DNA from: Secundilactobacillus yichangensis
GTDB lineage: Bacteria; Bacillota; Bacilli; Lactobacillales; Lactobacillaceae
Direction of reading: 5' to 3'
DNA length: 64,000 nucleotides
Assembly: GCF_016861565.1 (NCBI RefSeq)
Contig: NZ_BOLK01000001.1
Location: forward strand, 62,001-126,000
Both the position numbers and the translations under genes were made by a program. The notes below the pieces were generated by a model. It saw only the letters and a program-made list of their open reading frames with translations. It did not search any database and was not told the origin of the DNA. This document shows positions 37,194 through 45,425 of this stretch, piece by piece; position 1 is the stretch's first letter, and every line of letters begins with the position of its first letter.

Positions 37194-38951
37194 ATGAAGA
37201 AAACCAAGATCGTAAGTACACTTGGTCCCGCTAGTACCGATGTTGACACAATCGTAAAGCTTATTGAGGCCGGCGCGAACATTTTCCGGTTTAACTTTTC
37301 TCATGGTGACCATGAAGAACATTTAGACCGTTTAAACAAGGTCCACGAAGCTGAAAAGATTACTGGCAAGACTGTTGGTATTATGCTTGATACCAAGGGT
37401 GCTGAAATTCGGACAACCGTTCAAAAGGACGGTAAGATCCAATATCACACTGGTGACAAGCTCCGGATTTCAATGGACGACTCCTTGGAAGGTGTTAAGG
37501 ATAAGATCGCGGTCACATATCCTGGCTTATTCGATGATGTTAGCGTTGGCGGTCACGTCTTATTCGACGATGGTCTGCTTGACATGGTCATTGATGAAAA
37601 GGACGATGCTAAGAAGGAATTAGTTGGTACCATGCAAAACGATGGTGTGCTTGGTTCACGTAAGGGTGTTAACGCACCTGGCGTTTCAATCAACTTACCA
37701 GGGATCACCGAAAAGGATTCATCAGATATCCGCTTCGGTTTGGACCATGAAATCAACTTTATCGCTGCATCATTTGTCCGTAAGCCACAAGACGTTATGG
37801 ACATTCGTGAATTATTGGAAGAAAAGCACATGGAACACGTCCAAATCTTCCCTAAGATCGAATCACAAGAAGGTATCGACAACTTTGACGATATCATCAA
37901 GGTTTCTGATGGTTTGATGGTTGCTCGTGGTGACATGGGTGTTGAAATTCCAACTGAAAACGTACCATTGGTACAAAAGCACTTGATCCGTAAGTGCAAC
38001 ATCTTGGGCAAGCCAGTGATTACTGCTACTCAAATGTTGGATTCAATGCAAGAAAACCCACGTCCTACTCGTGCCGAAGCATCTGACGTTGCTAACGCCG
38101 TCTTTGATGGTACTGATGCAACCATGCTTTCTGGTGAAAGTGCTAACGGTGAATACCCAGTAGAATCCGTTGCAACTATGAACCGGATCGACATCAAGGC
38201 TGAAAATGCTTTGAAGGACTTTGGTACTGACCACATGGACTTAGCTAACGCTGACGTTACTGAATCAATTGGCGCTTCAGTTGCCCGTGTTGCTAAGAGC
38301 TTGGGTGTTAAGACCATTGTTGCCGCTACTGAATCAGGCTACACTGCTCGGATGATCAGCAAGTACCGTCCAGATGCAAACATCTTGGCCGTTACCTTTG
38401 ACGATCGTACCCGTCGTGGTTTGATGGTTAACTGGGGTGTTTACCCAATCGTTGCTGAAAAGCCAGCTAACACCGATGCTATGTTTGATTTAGCAGCTGC
38501 TAAAGCTGTTGAAACCGGCTTAGCTAAGGAAGGCGACTTGATCTTGATCACTGCCGGTGTTCCCGTTGGCGAACGCGGTACAACTAACTTGATGAAGGTT
38601 CAATTAATCGGCTCAAAGTTAGTTCGCGGCCAAGGTGTCGGCGATGACACTGTTATTGGTAAAGCTGTTTTAGCATCAAACGCTAAAGAAGCTAACAGCA
38701 AGACTACTGAAGGCAGCATTCTGGTTGCTAAGAATACTGACAAGGATTACTTGCCAGCTATCGAAAAGGCCAGCGCCGTTATCGTTGAAAACGGTGGCTT
38801 AACTTCACACGCAGCCGTAGTTGGTATCTCAATGGGGATTCCAGTTATCGTTGGTGCTGAAGGTGCCTCAGAAAAGATTTCTGATGGTGAATTGATCACT
38901 GTTGACTCACGTCGCGGTGTCGTTTATCACGGTGCTTCAAACGCACTTTAA
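37194..38951 (+). CDS. pyk: Pyruvate kinase with C-terminal PEP-utiliser domain
   Basis: 585-residue glycolytic enzyme converting PEP and ADP to pyruvate and ATP. The N-terminus MKKTKIVSTLGPAS, the FNFSHG segment, and the active-site IFPKIESQEG and MVARGDMGVE motifs are intact. After the standard C domain, the last roughly 110 residues form the extra phosphohistidine-type domain (ENGGLTSHAAVVGISMG) typical of Bacillus and lactobacillar enzymes. ATG 37194 follows AAAGGAGAG; upstream in-frame sequence back to 37113 is leader. Unlike in many homofermentative lactobacilli, pfkA does not precede it. Confidence 0.97.
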   Translation: MKKTKIVSTLGPASTDVDTIVKLIEAGANIFRFNFSHGDHEEHLDRLNKVHEAEKITGKTVGIMLDTKGAEIRTTVQKDGKIQYHTGDKLRISMDDSLEGVKDKIAVTYPGLFDDVSVGGHVLFDDGLLDMVIDEKDDAKKELVGTMQNDGVLGSRKGVNAPGVSINLPGITEKDSSDIRFGLDHEINFIAASFVRKPQDVMDIRELLEEKHMEHVQIFPKIESQEGIDNFDDIIKVSDGLMVARGDMGVEIPTENVPLVQKHLIRKCNILGKPVITATQMLDSMQENPRPTRAEASDVANAVFDGTDATMLSGESANGEYPVESVATMNRIDIKAENALKDFGTDHMDLANADVTESIGASVARVAKSLGVKTIVAATESGYTARMISKYRPDANILAVTFDDRTRRGLMVNWGVYPIVAEKPANTDAMFDLAAAKAVETGLAKEGDLILITAGVPVGERGTTNLMKVQLIGSKLVRGQGVGDDTVIGKAVLASNAKEANSKTTEGSILVAKNTDKDYLPAIEKASAVIVENGGLTSHAAVVGISMGIPVIVGAEGASEKISDGELITVDSRRGVVYHGASNAL

Positions 38952-38975
38952 TCAACTCAATTAAGCTGATATTTA

Positions 38976-39006
38976 AAAAGTCTGGCCTTAGGGCTAGGCT
39001 TTTTTT
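38976..39006 (+). terminator. Intrinsic terminator after pyk
   Basis: AGTCTGGCC / GGCTAGGCT stem with two G-U pairs, followed by T7. Confidence 0.85.
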
Positions 39007-39168
39007 AGTGGTTATGAACTTTCAGATTGAGCCGTTAAAAAAAGATTGCCATTACCATTTAAGCACCATCCGGAATTGGGTGAGCTGAGAATAAACTACC
39101 ACCGCCGGTCAATATGTGCGATAATGTCAAAAGATGTGTAATATAAGAGAACGAACGGGGATACTAAA

Positions 39169-40071
39169 ATGAATAATGAATTAACCCAGTTGCTTGGTCG
39201 AGTTATAAGCGGCGAAGTAACTGATGAAAATGACAAACAGTATTTTGTTCAGGTCAGTGGACTGACATTTCGACTTGATAAAGCAGAGATCAAAAAGCCA
39301 TTAAAGCTGGGCGGTGAGTTCAAAGGTTTTGCTTATGAAAACGAACAGCATCAATTGCAAATCACACGGGACGCACCAAAGGTTCAAGTTGACCATTACG
39401 GCTTTGGTGAAGTAGTTCGGGTTCAGCACGGACTTGGTGTTTTCGTCAATATTGGTCTACCTAATAAAGACATCGTGGTTTCACTGGATAATTTACCTGA
39501 GATTGCTGGACTTTGGCCTCAACGCGGTGACCGTTTAATGCTGTCCATCACGCTTGATAAGAAGGGCCGGATGTGGGGCGATTTAGGCGATGAAGCTCTT
39601 TATCGCGTTATTTCTCAGCCCGTAACGTCTAAGTTGACCAATAAGGACGTTGTGGCAACGGCTTATCGCTTAAAATTAACGGGTACCATGGTACTGACCA
39701 GCGATTACAACCTTGGCTTCATTCCGCCTGAAGAACGGGATCAAGAACCCCGTTTAGGGCAGCAATTAAACGCCCGGGTCATTAGTCAATTTCCTGATGG
39801 GACCTTAAAACTATCGTTACGGCCACGGGCTTATGAAGCCATTCCAGACGATGCGTTGATGCTGTTAGCAACCCTGCAGCATGCACCGGAAGGTAAAGTC
39901 GCTTTTACCGATAAGAGTGATCCAGCTGATATCAAAGATTATTTCGGCATCAGCAAGGGTCAGTTCAAACGGGCAGTGGGTCATTTAATGAAGCAGCGGT
40001 TTGCTGAAGAACATGACGGGTACCTGTGGTTGACTGAAGCGGGACGTGATCAAAATGGACGAGCAGATTGA
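39169..40071 (+). CDS. cvfB: CvfB-type S1-like RNA-binding protein
   Basis: 300-residue protein with three S1-like OB domains and a C-terminal winged-helix segment (YFGISKGQFKRAVGHLMKQ). It matches the YitL/CvfB family, which binds RNA and affects virulence regulation in Staphylococcus aureus; its role in lactobacilli is not established. The end overlaps xerD by 17 bases, so expression is coupled. It heads the xerD-ribT-scpAB-rluB operon. Confidence 0.88.
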   Translation: MNNELTQLLGRVISGEVTDENDKQYFVQVSGLTFRLDKAEIKKPLKLGGEFKGFAYENEQHQLQITRDAPKVQVDHYGFGEVVRVQHGLGVFVNIGLPNKDIVVSLDNLPEIAGLWPQRGDRLMLSITLDKKGRMWGDLGDEALYRVISQPVTSKLTNKDVVATAYRLKLTGTMVLTSDYNLGFIPPEERDQEPRLGQQLNARVISQFPDGTLKLSLRPRAYEAIPDDALMLLATLQHAPEGKVAFTDKSDPADIKDYFGISKGQFKRAVGHLMKQRFAEEHDGYLWLTEAGRDQNGRAD

Positions 40072-40942
40072 AGATTTTCTGCATGATTTGCGGATTGAAC
40101 GTGGTTTAGCTGCTAACACCATCAGTTCGTACCGTCTGGATCTTAAAGAATTCCGGCAATTTTTGAATCAGCAAAAGATTACTGACGTTGCCAAGGTAGA
40201 TCAACTGACAATTCTTAATTTTTTAAAGCAGCAGCAAAATAGCGGCAAAGCACGGAATAGTGTCACCCGGATGGTCTCCACCCTGCGGCACTTTTTCCAG
40301 TATTTGGTGCAAAATGAACAGCTTACCGTGGATCCTATGGTGGAAATCAGGGCACCGAAGAAGGGCCGGCCATTGCCCCAGGTACTGACGGTGGCGGAAG
40401 TCGATGCCTTATTGGCAGCACCCGATACCAGTAATAAGTATGGAATCCGTGACCGGGCCATTCTAGAAGTGATGTACGCTACCGGCTTGCGGGTCAGTGA
40501 ACTGGTTCACTTGAAAATGGGTGAGCTCCATTTGGAAATGGGGCTTATTCAGACGATCGGTAAGGGTAATAAGGAGCGCATCATTCCCATTGGGGACGTG
40601 GCCATTGACTGGATCAACCGCTACTTGAACCAAAGCCGGCCGCTATTACTGAAACAGCGGACGTCGCCCTACTTATTTTTGAACGCGCATGGCAGCGGCC
40701 TAAGCCGTCAAAGTATTTGGCAGAAGATTCAGCGCTATGTCAGTGTGGCAGGAATTCGGAAACACGTGACCCCCCATACGCTGCGGCACTCTTTTGCTAC
40801 CCATATTCTGGAGAATGGGGCTGATTTGCGAATCGTTCAGGAACTGCTGGGACACTCCGACATTTCTACCACTCAGATTTATACCCATATTTCAAAGAAA
40901 CATTTAACAGAAGTTTATCGTAAAGCTCATCCAAGAGCGTAA
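40055..40942 (+). CDS. xerD: Tyrosine recombinase XerD
   Basis: 295-residue site-specific recombinase resolving chromosome dimers at dif. The SAM-like N-terminal core-binding domain is at about 1-85. Catalytic residues are visible: R146 in ATGLRVSEL, K in IGKGNKER, H-x-x-R in HTLRHSFATH, and nucleophile Y276 in TQIYTH. The ATG at 40055 is preferred to an in-frame GTG at 40046. Position before scpAB matches the Firmicutes xerD, although XerC/XerD assignment is by context. Confidence 0.93.
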   Translation: MDEQIEDFLHDLRIERGLAANTISSYRLDLKEFRQFLNQQKITDVAKVDQLTILNFLKQQQNSGKARNSVTRMVSTLRHFFQYLVQNEQLTVDPMVEIRAPKKGRPLPQVLTVAEVDALLAAPDTSNKYGIRDRAILEVMYATGLRVSELVHLKMGELHLEMGLIQTIGKGNKERIIPIGDVAIDWINRYLNQSRPLLLKQRTSPYLFLNAHGSGLSRQSIWQKIQRYVSVAGIRKHVTPHTLRHSFATHILENGADLRIVQELLGHSDISTTQIYTHISKKHLTEVYRKAHPRA

Positions 40943-40961
40943 CTTTACGGGAGGGATCAGT

Positions 40962-41318
40962 TTGTTACTTAAATATCGTAATGATTATGAAAAAGTGGCA
41001 ATGGGGTTGCTCTCTTTTGCGCCCGCATTAAAAAAGATCGACCGTCTGCAAGCAGAACTGCAGTGGTATCAAAATAGTGATGCCAGACAGTTACTTTTGT
41101 GGAAGGACGCTAACCAGGATTTTTCTGGGATTGTGGGCGTTGAATTGCGTCCGCATTTTGTTGTGATCAGGTTGATTGCTTTAACACCAGCGGTTCGTAA
41201 CGCGGGCAACACCAACACAATTTTAACTGAACTGCAGGATATGTATCCGGAACAGCGAATCATGGGCACACTTGAAACAACTCACATTGTTGCTAAATGG
41301 GAGGCCAGCCATGAGTGA
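40962..41318 (+). CDS. ribT: RibT-like GNAT-family protein
   Basis: 118 residues beginning LLKYRNDYEKVAMGLLSF, the usual start of RibT, with a GNAT-like core (IVGVELRPHFVVIRLIALTP followed by N-A-G-N-T). RibT was named from the Bacillus rib operon; its acyl substrate is unknown. TTG start after GGGAGGG. The gene lies between xerD and scpA, as in other lactobacilli, and overlaps scpA by eight bases. A riboflavin link is supported here by ribU and the FMN riboswitch 2.1 kb downstream. Confidence 0.82.
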   Translation: MLLKYRNDYEKVAMGLLSFAPALKKIDRLQAELQWYQNSDARQLLLWKDANQDFSGIVGVELRPHFVVIRLIALTPAVRNAGNTNTILTELQDMYPEQRIMGTLETTHIVAKWEASHE

Positions 41319-42066
41319 ACAGCCAGTATTGATTCACGTGCAGAACTTTGAAGGCCCCCTGGACCTGCTTTTGCATCTGATCAAGTCATCATCCATCGAC
41401 ATTTACGATATTCCCATCGTCTCAATTACCGATCAATATATGACCGCGCTTCGACAAATGCAGGATCATCAGCTGGACGTGGCCGGTGATTACTTTGTGA
41501 TGGCGGCCACACTGATGAAGATGAAGGCGAAACTTTTGCTGCCAGCAGATGAAACGCCTGCTGATGAAGAAGACGAGCCCAGCCTGGAAGAAATGCAGGA
41601 TGATCTGGTTAAGCGATTGGTGAAGTATCAGCGTTATAAACAGGCAGCTGGCTGGTTCAAACAGCAGGCGGCTGCCCGGCAAAAGTTTTATACCCGACCG
41701 GAAATGGCAGTACCAGCTGGTGTTAAATTGGGCAAGCTGGCACCAGGGTTAACCGTGACCAATCTGCGACGGGTTCTGGCAGAACTGACCCAGCGAAAGC
41801 GACAGCCGGAATTGCCGATGCGGCTGATTCGGGATGAACAGTACACGGTTAAGGGGCAGATCCATACTCTGCGATTCAAACTCAGTAAAGTGCGAGTAGC
41901 CGTGCCGTTCGGTCAGCTGTTTGATCAAAAACCCAACAAGGAAGAACTGGTGACGACGTTTTTGGCATTGCTGGAAATGACTAAGCAGCACGAAGTAGCA
42001 GTGGATCAGCCTAGTCGAGTTATGCCGATTACGGTTAAACCAGCAAAATTGGGAGAAGAAGAATGA
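41311..42066 (+). CDS. scpA: Segregation and condensation protein A
   Basis: 251-residue kleisin that bridges the SMC heads in the SMC-ScpAB condensin. The family's N-terminal NFEGPLDLLLHLIK motif and the following DIPI-SITDQYM segment are present, an acidic linker (about 85-100) follows, and the C-terminal winged helix is at about 180-240. ATG 41311 lies within the end of ribT after a GGGAGG site. It overlaps scpB by four bases (ATGA). Confidence 0.95.
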   Translation: MSEQPVLIHVQNFEGPLDLLLHLIKSSSIDIYDIPIVSITDQYMTALRQMQDHQLDVAGDYFVMAATLMKMKAKLLLPADETPADEEDEPSLEEMQDDLVKRLVKYQRYKQAAGWFKQQAAARQKFYTRPEMAVPAGVKLGKLAPGLTVTNLRRVLAELTQRKRQPELPMRLIRDEQYTVKGQIHTLRFKLSKVRVAVPFGQLFDQKPNKEELVTTFLALLEMTKQHEVAVDQPSRVMPITVKPAKLGEEE

Positions 42067-42650
42067 GTAAGATACAGCAATTAGAAGCCCTGCTGTTCGT
42101 CAGCGGCGAGTCAGGACTAACGGTTCAGGAATTGGCTAATTTAACCGATTCAATGGTACCGGCGGTTAATCAGTCGTTATCTAAGTTAAACCAGAAGTAT
42201 GCCGGTGATCCGGATTCGGCATTAGTAATCTTGAAAGCCAATGATACGGTTCGGCTGGCGACCAAGGAGAGTTTAGCTAACATTGTCAGCCAGTACTTTG
42301 AAGCCCCCAGTTCCACCGGCCTGTCGCAGGCCTCACTAGAAGTTTTAGCAATTATTGCGTATAATCAACCGATAACCCGTGTGGAAATTGACGAGATTCG
42401 CGGGGTTCAAAGCTCCGGCACACTAAACAAGCTATTATTACGGCAGCTGATCACCGAATCAGGCCGCAAAAAGGGGCCAGGGCGTCCCAAACTCTATAAA
42501 ACTACGGATTACTTTATGGACTATTTTGGCCTCAAGCAGCTGGCAGATCTGCCACCGCTGCCAGAAGCCCAAACGACAGTAGACGACGAACAGAATGGCG
42601 ATTTATTTTTAAAACGATTTAACGAACAGATAAACTCGGAGGATAAATAA
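42063..42650 (+). CDS. scpB: Segregation and condensation protein B
   Basis: 195-residue winged-helix partner of ScpA. Typical segments are LEALLFVSGE, LEVLAIIAYNQPITR-EI--IRGV and KKGPGRPKLYKTTDYFMDYFG. Overlaps scpA by four bases, indicating coupled translation and a 2:1 complex with ScpA. Confidence 0.96.
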   Translation: MSKIQQLEALLFVSGESGLTVQELANLTDSMVPAVNQSLSKLNQKYAGDPDSALVILKANDTVRLATKESLANIVSQYFEAPSSTGLSQASLEVLAIIAYNQPITRVEIDEIRGVQSSGTLNKLLLRQLITESGRKKGPGRPKLYKTTDYFMDYFGLKQLADLPPLPEAQTTVDDEQNGDLFLKRFNEQINSEDK

Positions 42651-42654
42651 TTAC

Positions 42655-43383
42655 ATGGAACGATTGCAAAAAGTTATGGCACATGCTGGCGTTGCTTCAC
42701 GACGCAGTTCAGAAAAACTGATTACGTCCGGTCACGTTAAAGTTAACGGCGAAACGGTGACCGAATTAGGCGTTAAGGTCAGTAAACATGATCACATTAC
42801 CGTGGATGAAATGCCAATCCAAACGGAAATGCCGATTTATATTTTAATGAACAAGCCTCGACAGGTGGTTTCAACGGTTTCAGACGATAAGCACCGTAAA
42901 ACGGTCATTGATCTGCTAGATGATGAAATCAAGGAACGGGTTTACCCGGTAGGCCGTCTGGACTACGATACAACGGGCTTGATCCTGCTGACCAATGACG
43001 GTGAATTGGCTAACCAGCTGACGCACCCAAAGTATGAGGTTGACAAGACTTACGTTGCTAAAGTTGAAGGTATTCCAACTAACGAAGAATTGAAGCACCT
43101 GCGTAAGGGCGTTAACATCGACGGTAAGCACACTTCACCTGCCAAGTCCAAGTTACTGTCCAGCGATGATGGCCGAAAAACGGCGATTGTTTCGCTGACC
43201 ATTCATGAAGGCAAGAACCATCAGGTCAAGAAGATGCTGCAAGCCATCGGTCACCCCGTTATGAAACTGAAGCGGGAGACCTATGCGTTTTTGACTCTCA
43301 AAGGCGTTTTACCTGGTGAATTTCGTGAGCTGAACCCCGAAGAAGTCAAGGAGCTTAAGCGCCTGGCACAGCTGGACAAATAA
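42655..43383 (+). CDS. rluB: 23S rRNA pseudouridine synthase RluB
   Basis: 242 residues: S4 RNA-binding domain (1-60, MERLQKVMAHAGVASRR) and pseudouridine synthase domain with catalytic D103 in VGRLDYDTTGLIL. It would convert a uridine in helix 89 to 90 of 23S rRNA; among RsuA/RluB/E/F paralogues the scpB linkage supports RluB. Last gene of the cvfB-xerD-ribT-scpAB operon. Confidence 0.93.
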   Translation: MERLQKVMAHAGVASRRSSEKLITSGHVKVNGETVTELGVKVSKHDHITVDEMPIQTEMPIYILMNKPRQVVSTVSDDKHRKTVIDLLDDEIKERVYPVGRLDYDTTGLILLTNDGELANQLTHPKYEVDKTYVAKVEGIPTNEELKHLRKGVNIDGKHTSPAKSKLLSSDDGRKTAIVSLTIHEGKNHQVKKMLQAIGHPVMKLKRETYAFLTLKGVLPGEFRELNPEEVKELKRLAQLDK

Positions 43384-43384
43384 C

Positions 43385-43413
43385 TTGCATTTTTAAAGCT
43401 TATCTCGTACACT
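43385..43413 (+). promoter_or_regulatory. Promoter of the FMN riboswitch-ribU transcript
   Basis: TTGCAT and TACACT separated by 17 bases, immediately after rluB. Confidence 0.5.
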
Positions 43414-43439
43414 TGGAGTAAGTAAATTAAATAGAGTGG

Positions 43440-43562
43440 TTCATCTTCAGGGCAGGGTGTAATTCCCGACCGGCGGTAATAGTCCGCGACCTACTTTTTA
43501 GGAGTAGTTGATTCGGTGTAACTCCGAAACCGACAGTAAAGTCTGGTATAAAGAAGATTGGG
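43440..43562 (+). promoter_or_regulatory. FMN riboswitch (RFN element)
   Basis: The conserved core is clear: CTTCAGGGCAGGGTG, AATTCCCGACCGGCGGTA, AGTCCGCGA, and the closing P1 strand AGAAGAT. A variable P3-type hairpin (CTACT-TTTTA-GGAGTAG) lies inside. Binding of FMN should favour the downstream terminator and shut off ribU. Confidence 0.97.
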
Positions 43563-43582
43563 TTAACACAAATGATTGTGAA

Positions 43583-43626
43583 ACCGAATTAATTTTCCTC
43601 TGGAGAAAATTGATTCGGCTTTTTTG
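43583..43626 (+). terminator. Riboswitch-controlled terminator before ribU
   Basis: CCGAATTAATTTTC / GAAAATTGATTCGG stem followed by T6, directly downstream of the RFN element. Confidence 0.92.
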
Positions 43627-43671
43627 TTTGCGTTTTCATTTGAAGATGACCAGTTTTGGAGGGTATATTTA

Positions 43672-44259
43672 ATGGAACACAGTCAACCATTTAGCATTCG
43701 CCAGGTCGTTATCATGTCGTTGTTTGCTGGAATCTCGTTTTTGCTCTACTTTATTTCGTTTCCAATTTTACCGTTTGTTTCTTATATGAAGGTTGATTTT
43801 TCTGATATTCCAATATTATTAGGGATGATTATGTTTGGACCGGTGGGCGGCATTTTAATTGCGGCCATTAAAGGGCTGCTTTACTGGCTGATGACGGGTG
43901 TCGACATTGCTAATTTTATTGGTGTTGCAGCCGGATTTGTAGCTTCAGTAAGTTTTATGCTGCCAATCTACTACGTCTTAAAGTACGTTCGGAAGTATAA
44001 GACGGTAACCCGACTCACCTTAGCGGCTATTGCTGGTACGGTAAGCCTATCCGTCATTATGGCGATATTGAACGTGACAGTACTCATACCGGTTTATATG
44101 GCCGTACTGCATATGAAGATCACGATTCCGCTTTCTCAAATGATTCTGTTCGGGGTGGTACCGTTCAATTTGATTAAGGGCGTACTAGTCGGGGCAGTTT
44201 TCGTGGTTGTCGCTGATCGCATGAAGACTTTTCTACGGCACCAGTCAAAGCTGCTGTAA
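43672..44259 (+). CDS. ribU: Riboflavin ECF transporter S component
   Basis: 195-residue membrane protein with about six helices that binds riboflavin and works with the EcfAA'T module encoded elsewhere. The KVDFSDIPILLGMIMFGP segment, typical of RibU, is at about 40-57. ATG 43672 is chosen because GGAGGG is eight bases upstream; longer in-frame sequence overlaps the terminator. FMN riboswitch control fits a riboflavin auxotroph that scavenges the vitamin. Confidence 0.95.
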   Translation: MEHSQPFSIRQVVIMSLFAGISFLLYFISFPILPFVSYMKVDFSDIPILLGMIMFGPVGGILIAAIKGLLYWLMTGVDIANFIGVAAGFVASVSFMLPIYYVLKYVRKYKTVTRLTLAAIAGTVSLSVIMAILNVTVLIPVYMAVLHMKITIPLSQMILFGVVPFNLIKGVLVGAVFVVVADRMKTFLRHQSKLL

Positions 44260-44384
44260 ATCAATTAAACTCAAAATATGAATGACAGGATGGCCAATGC
44301 GTGCCATCCTGTTTTGTTGTACTAGACAGTAAATTTGCAGTGTGGGAAAATGAATGCAGACTATTGAGCGGGGGGAAATCGACG

Positions 44385-45425
44385 ATGGATGCCACACAAT
44401 TAATAACGTTTTTATCACCGACAGCCCCAAGACGTTTACGCGTGATTGAAAATATTCTCGTTGGTAAACGGACAGTTTCTACCTTGTACTGGGGAATGCG
44501 TTATCATCAGCTCTCTTGGTTAGGCTACGAGAAAGGACTGACTAGAGAAACAATGAATCAATCGGTTGCTGAATTAAACGAACGGGGTTGGGTAATCGTT
44601 GACCAGACCAATGCCCAACTGACTGATAGGGGAGCTGCCGAGCAGCGACGAGTGCTTCAAAGTAGGTACCAGCCACAGTATTTCAATATTCGGCTGGTGA
44701 TTGATGTTGCGACGTTTTGGCAACGGCTTTTGCTGGCAACCCAGGTGGTTTCAGAACAAAGCTATCAAAATAACCAGTACTATCCGCTCCAGGTTTCTTG
44801 GCAAGTTAAGCAGACGATCAAGCGGTGGTTCAGCCACTATCACAACAGCGGCCTGCAAGGTGATTTTCAGGCCTTCTGGCAGACCTTTTTCACGCAATTG
44901 CCCAGTAAACAAGCGACTTTTATGAGCCGTTTACTCGTTGGACATCAGCAGCCAGGTGAAACACTGACGCAGGTTGCCCGTGATTTTGGCCTGGGGGAAT
45001 CTGAAGCCAAATTAATGGAAGTTGATTTGATTTGTCAGTTAGCTAAGCGCGTTTCTCAGACTGACAATGGCAGTGTTCACGCACTGCTTTCAGGACTAAA
45101 AACGCCACTGATCAGTGAAAGTGCAGCGTTGACTTTGCGTAGTTTTATGGCTGGCGAGTCACTGCAGACCATCAGTCAGAAACGGGCACTGAAACTTAGC
45201 ACCGTGCGGGAACATCTACTGGAGGCGGCGATTATGCTGCCGAAAGAACAGTTCAACTTTCAGCGGGTCTTACAGCCTAAACTGGTTGCCCAAATGCAGG
45301 ACCGGTTGGGCGCTGTACCGCTTGATGAATGGCAGTTTAAACAAGTTGAGGATTTGCAGGTTGAGTTTTGGCAGTTTCGGCTGTTGGAAATTTTAAGGAG
45401 TAAACAAATTGATGATAAGCACTGA
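44385..45425 (+). CDS. YpbB-like helix-turn-helix protein paired with RecQ
   Basis: 346 residues. The C-terminal half contains an ESAALTLRSFMAGESLQTIS-like segment that fits the helicase-associated helix-turn-helix domain (HTH_40), and N-terminal parts show a winged-helix-like pattern. Such proteins are encoded directly before recQ in Bacilli (ypbB-recQ). It overlaps recQ by 17 bases, so the two are coupled and probably form a complex or a split RecQ system. Its biochemical role is unknown. Confidence 0.78.
   Translation: MDATQLITFLSPTAPRRLRVIENILVGKRTVSTLYWGMRYHQLSWLGYEKGLTRETMNQSVAELNERGWVIVDQTNAQLTDRGAAEQRRVLQSRYQPQYFNIRLVIDVATFWQRLLLATQVVSEQSYQNNQYYPLQVSWQVKQTIKRWFSHYHNSGLQGDFQAFWQTFFTQLPSKQATFMSRLLVGHQQPGETLTQVARDFGLGESEAKLMEVDLICQLAKRVSQTDNGSVHALLSGLKTPLISESAALTLRSFMAGESLQTISQKRALKLSTVREHLLEAAIMLPKEQFNFQRVLQPKLVAQMQDRLGAVPLDEWQFKQVEDLQVEFWQFRLLEILRSKQIDDKH

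Noticed and set aside
37553-38011. 152-codon open frame on the minus strand
   Set aside because: Antisense to the highly codon-biased pyk gene; such long shadows are expected.
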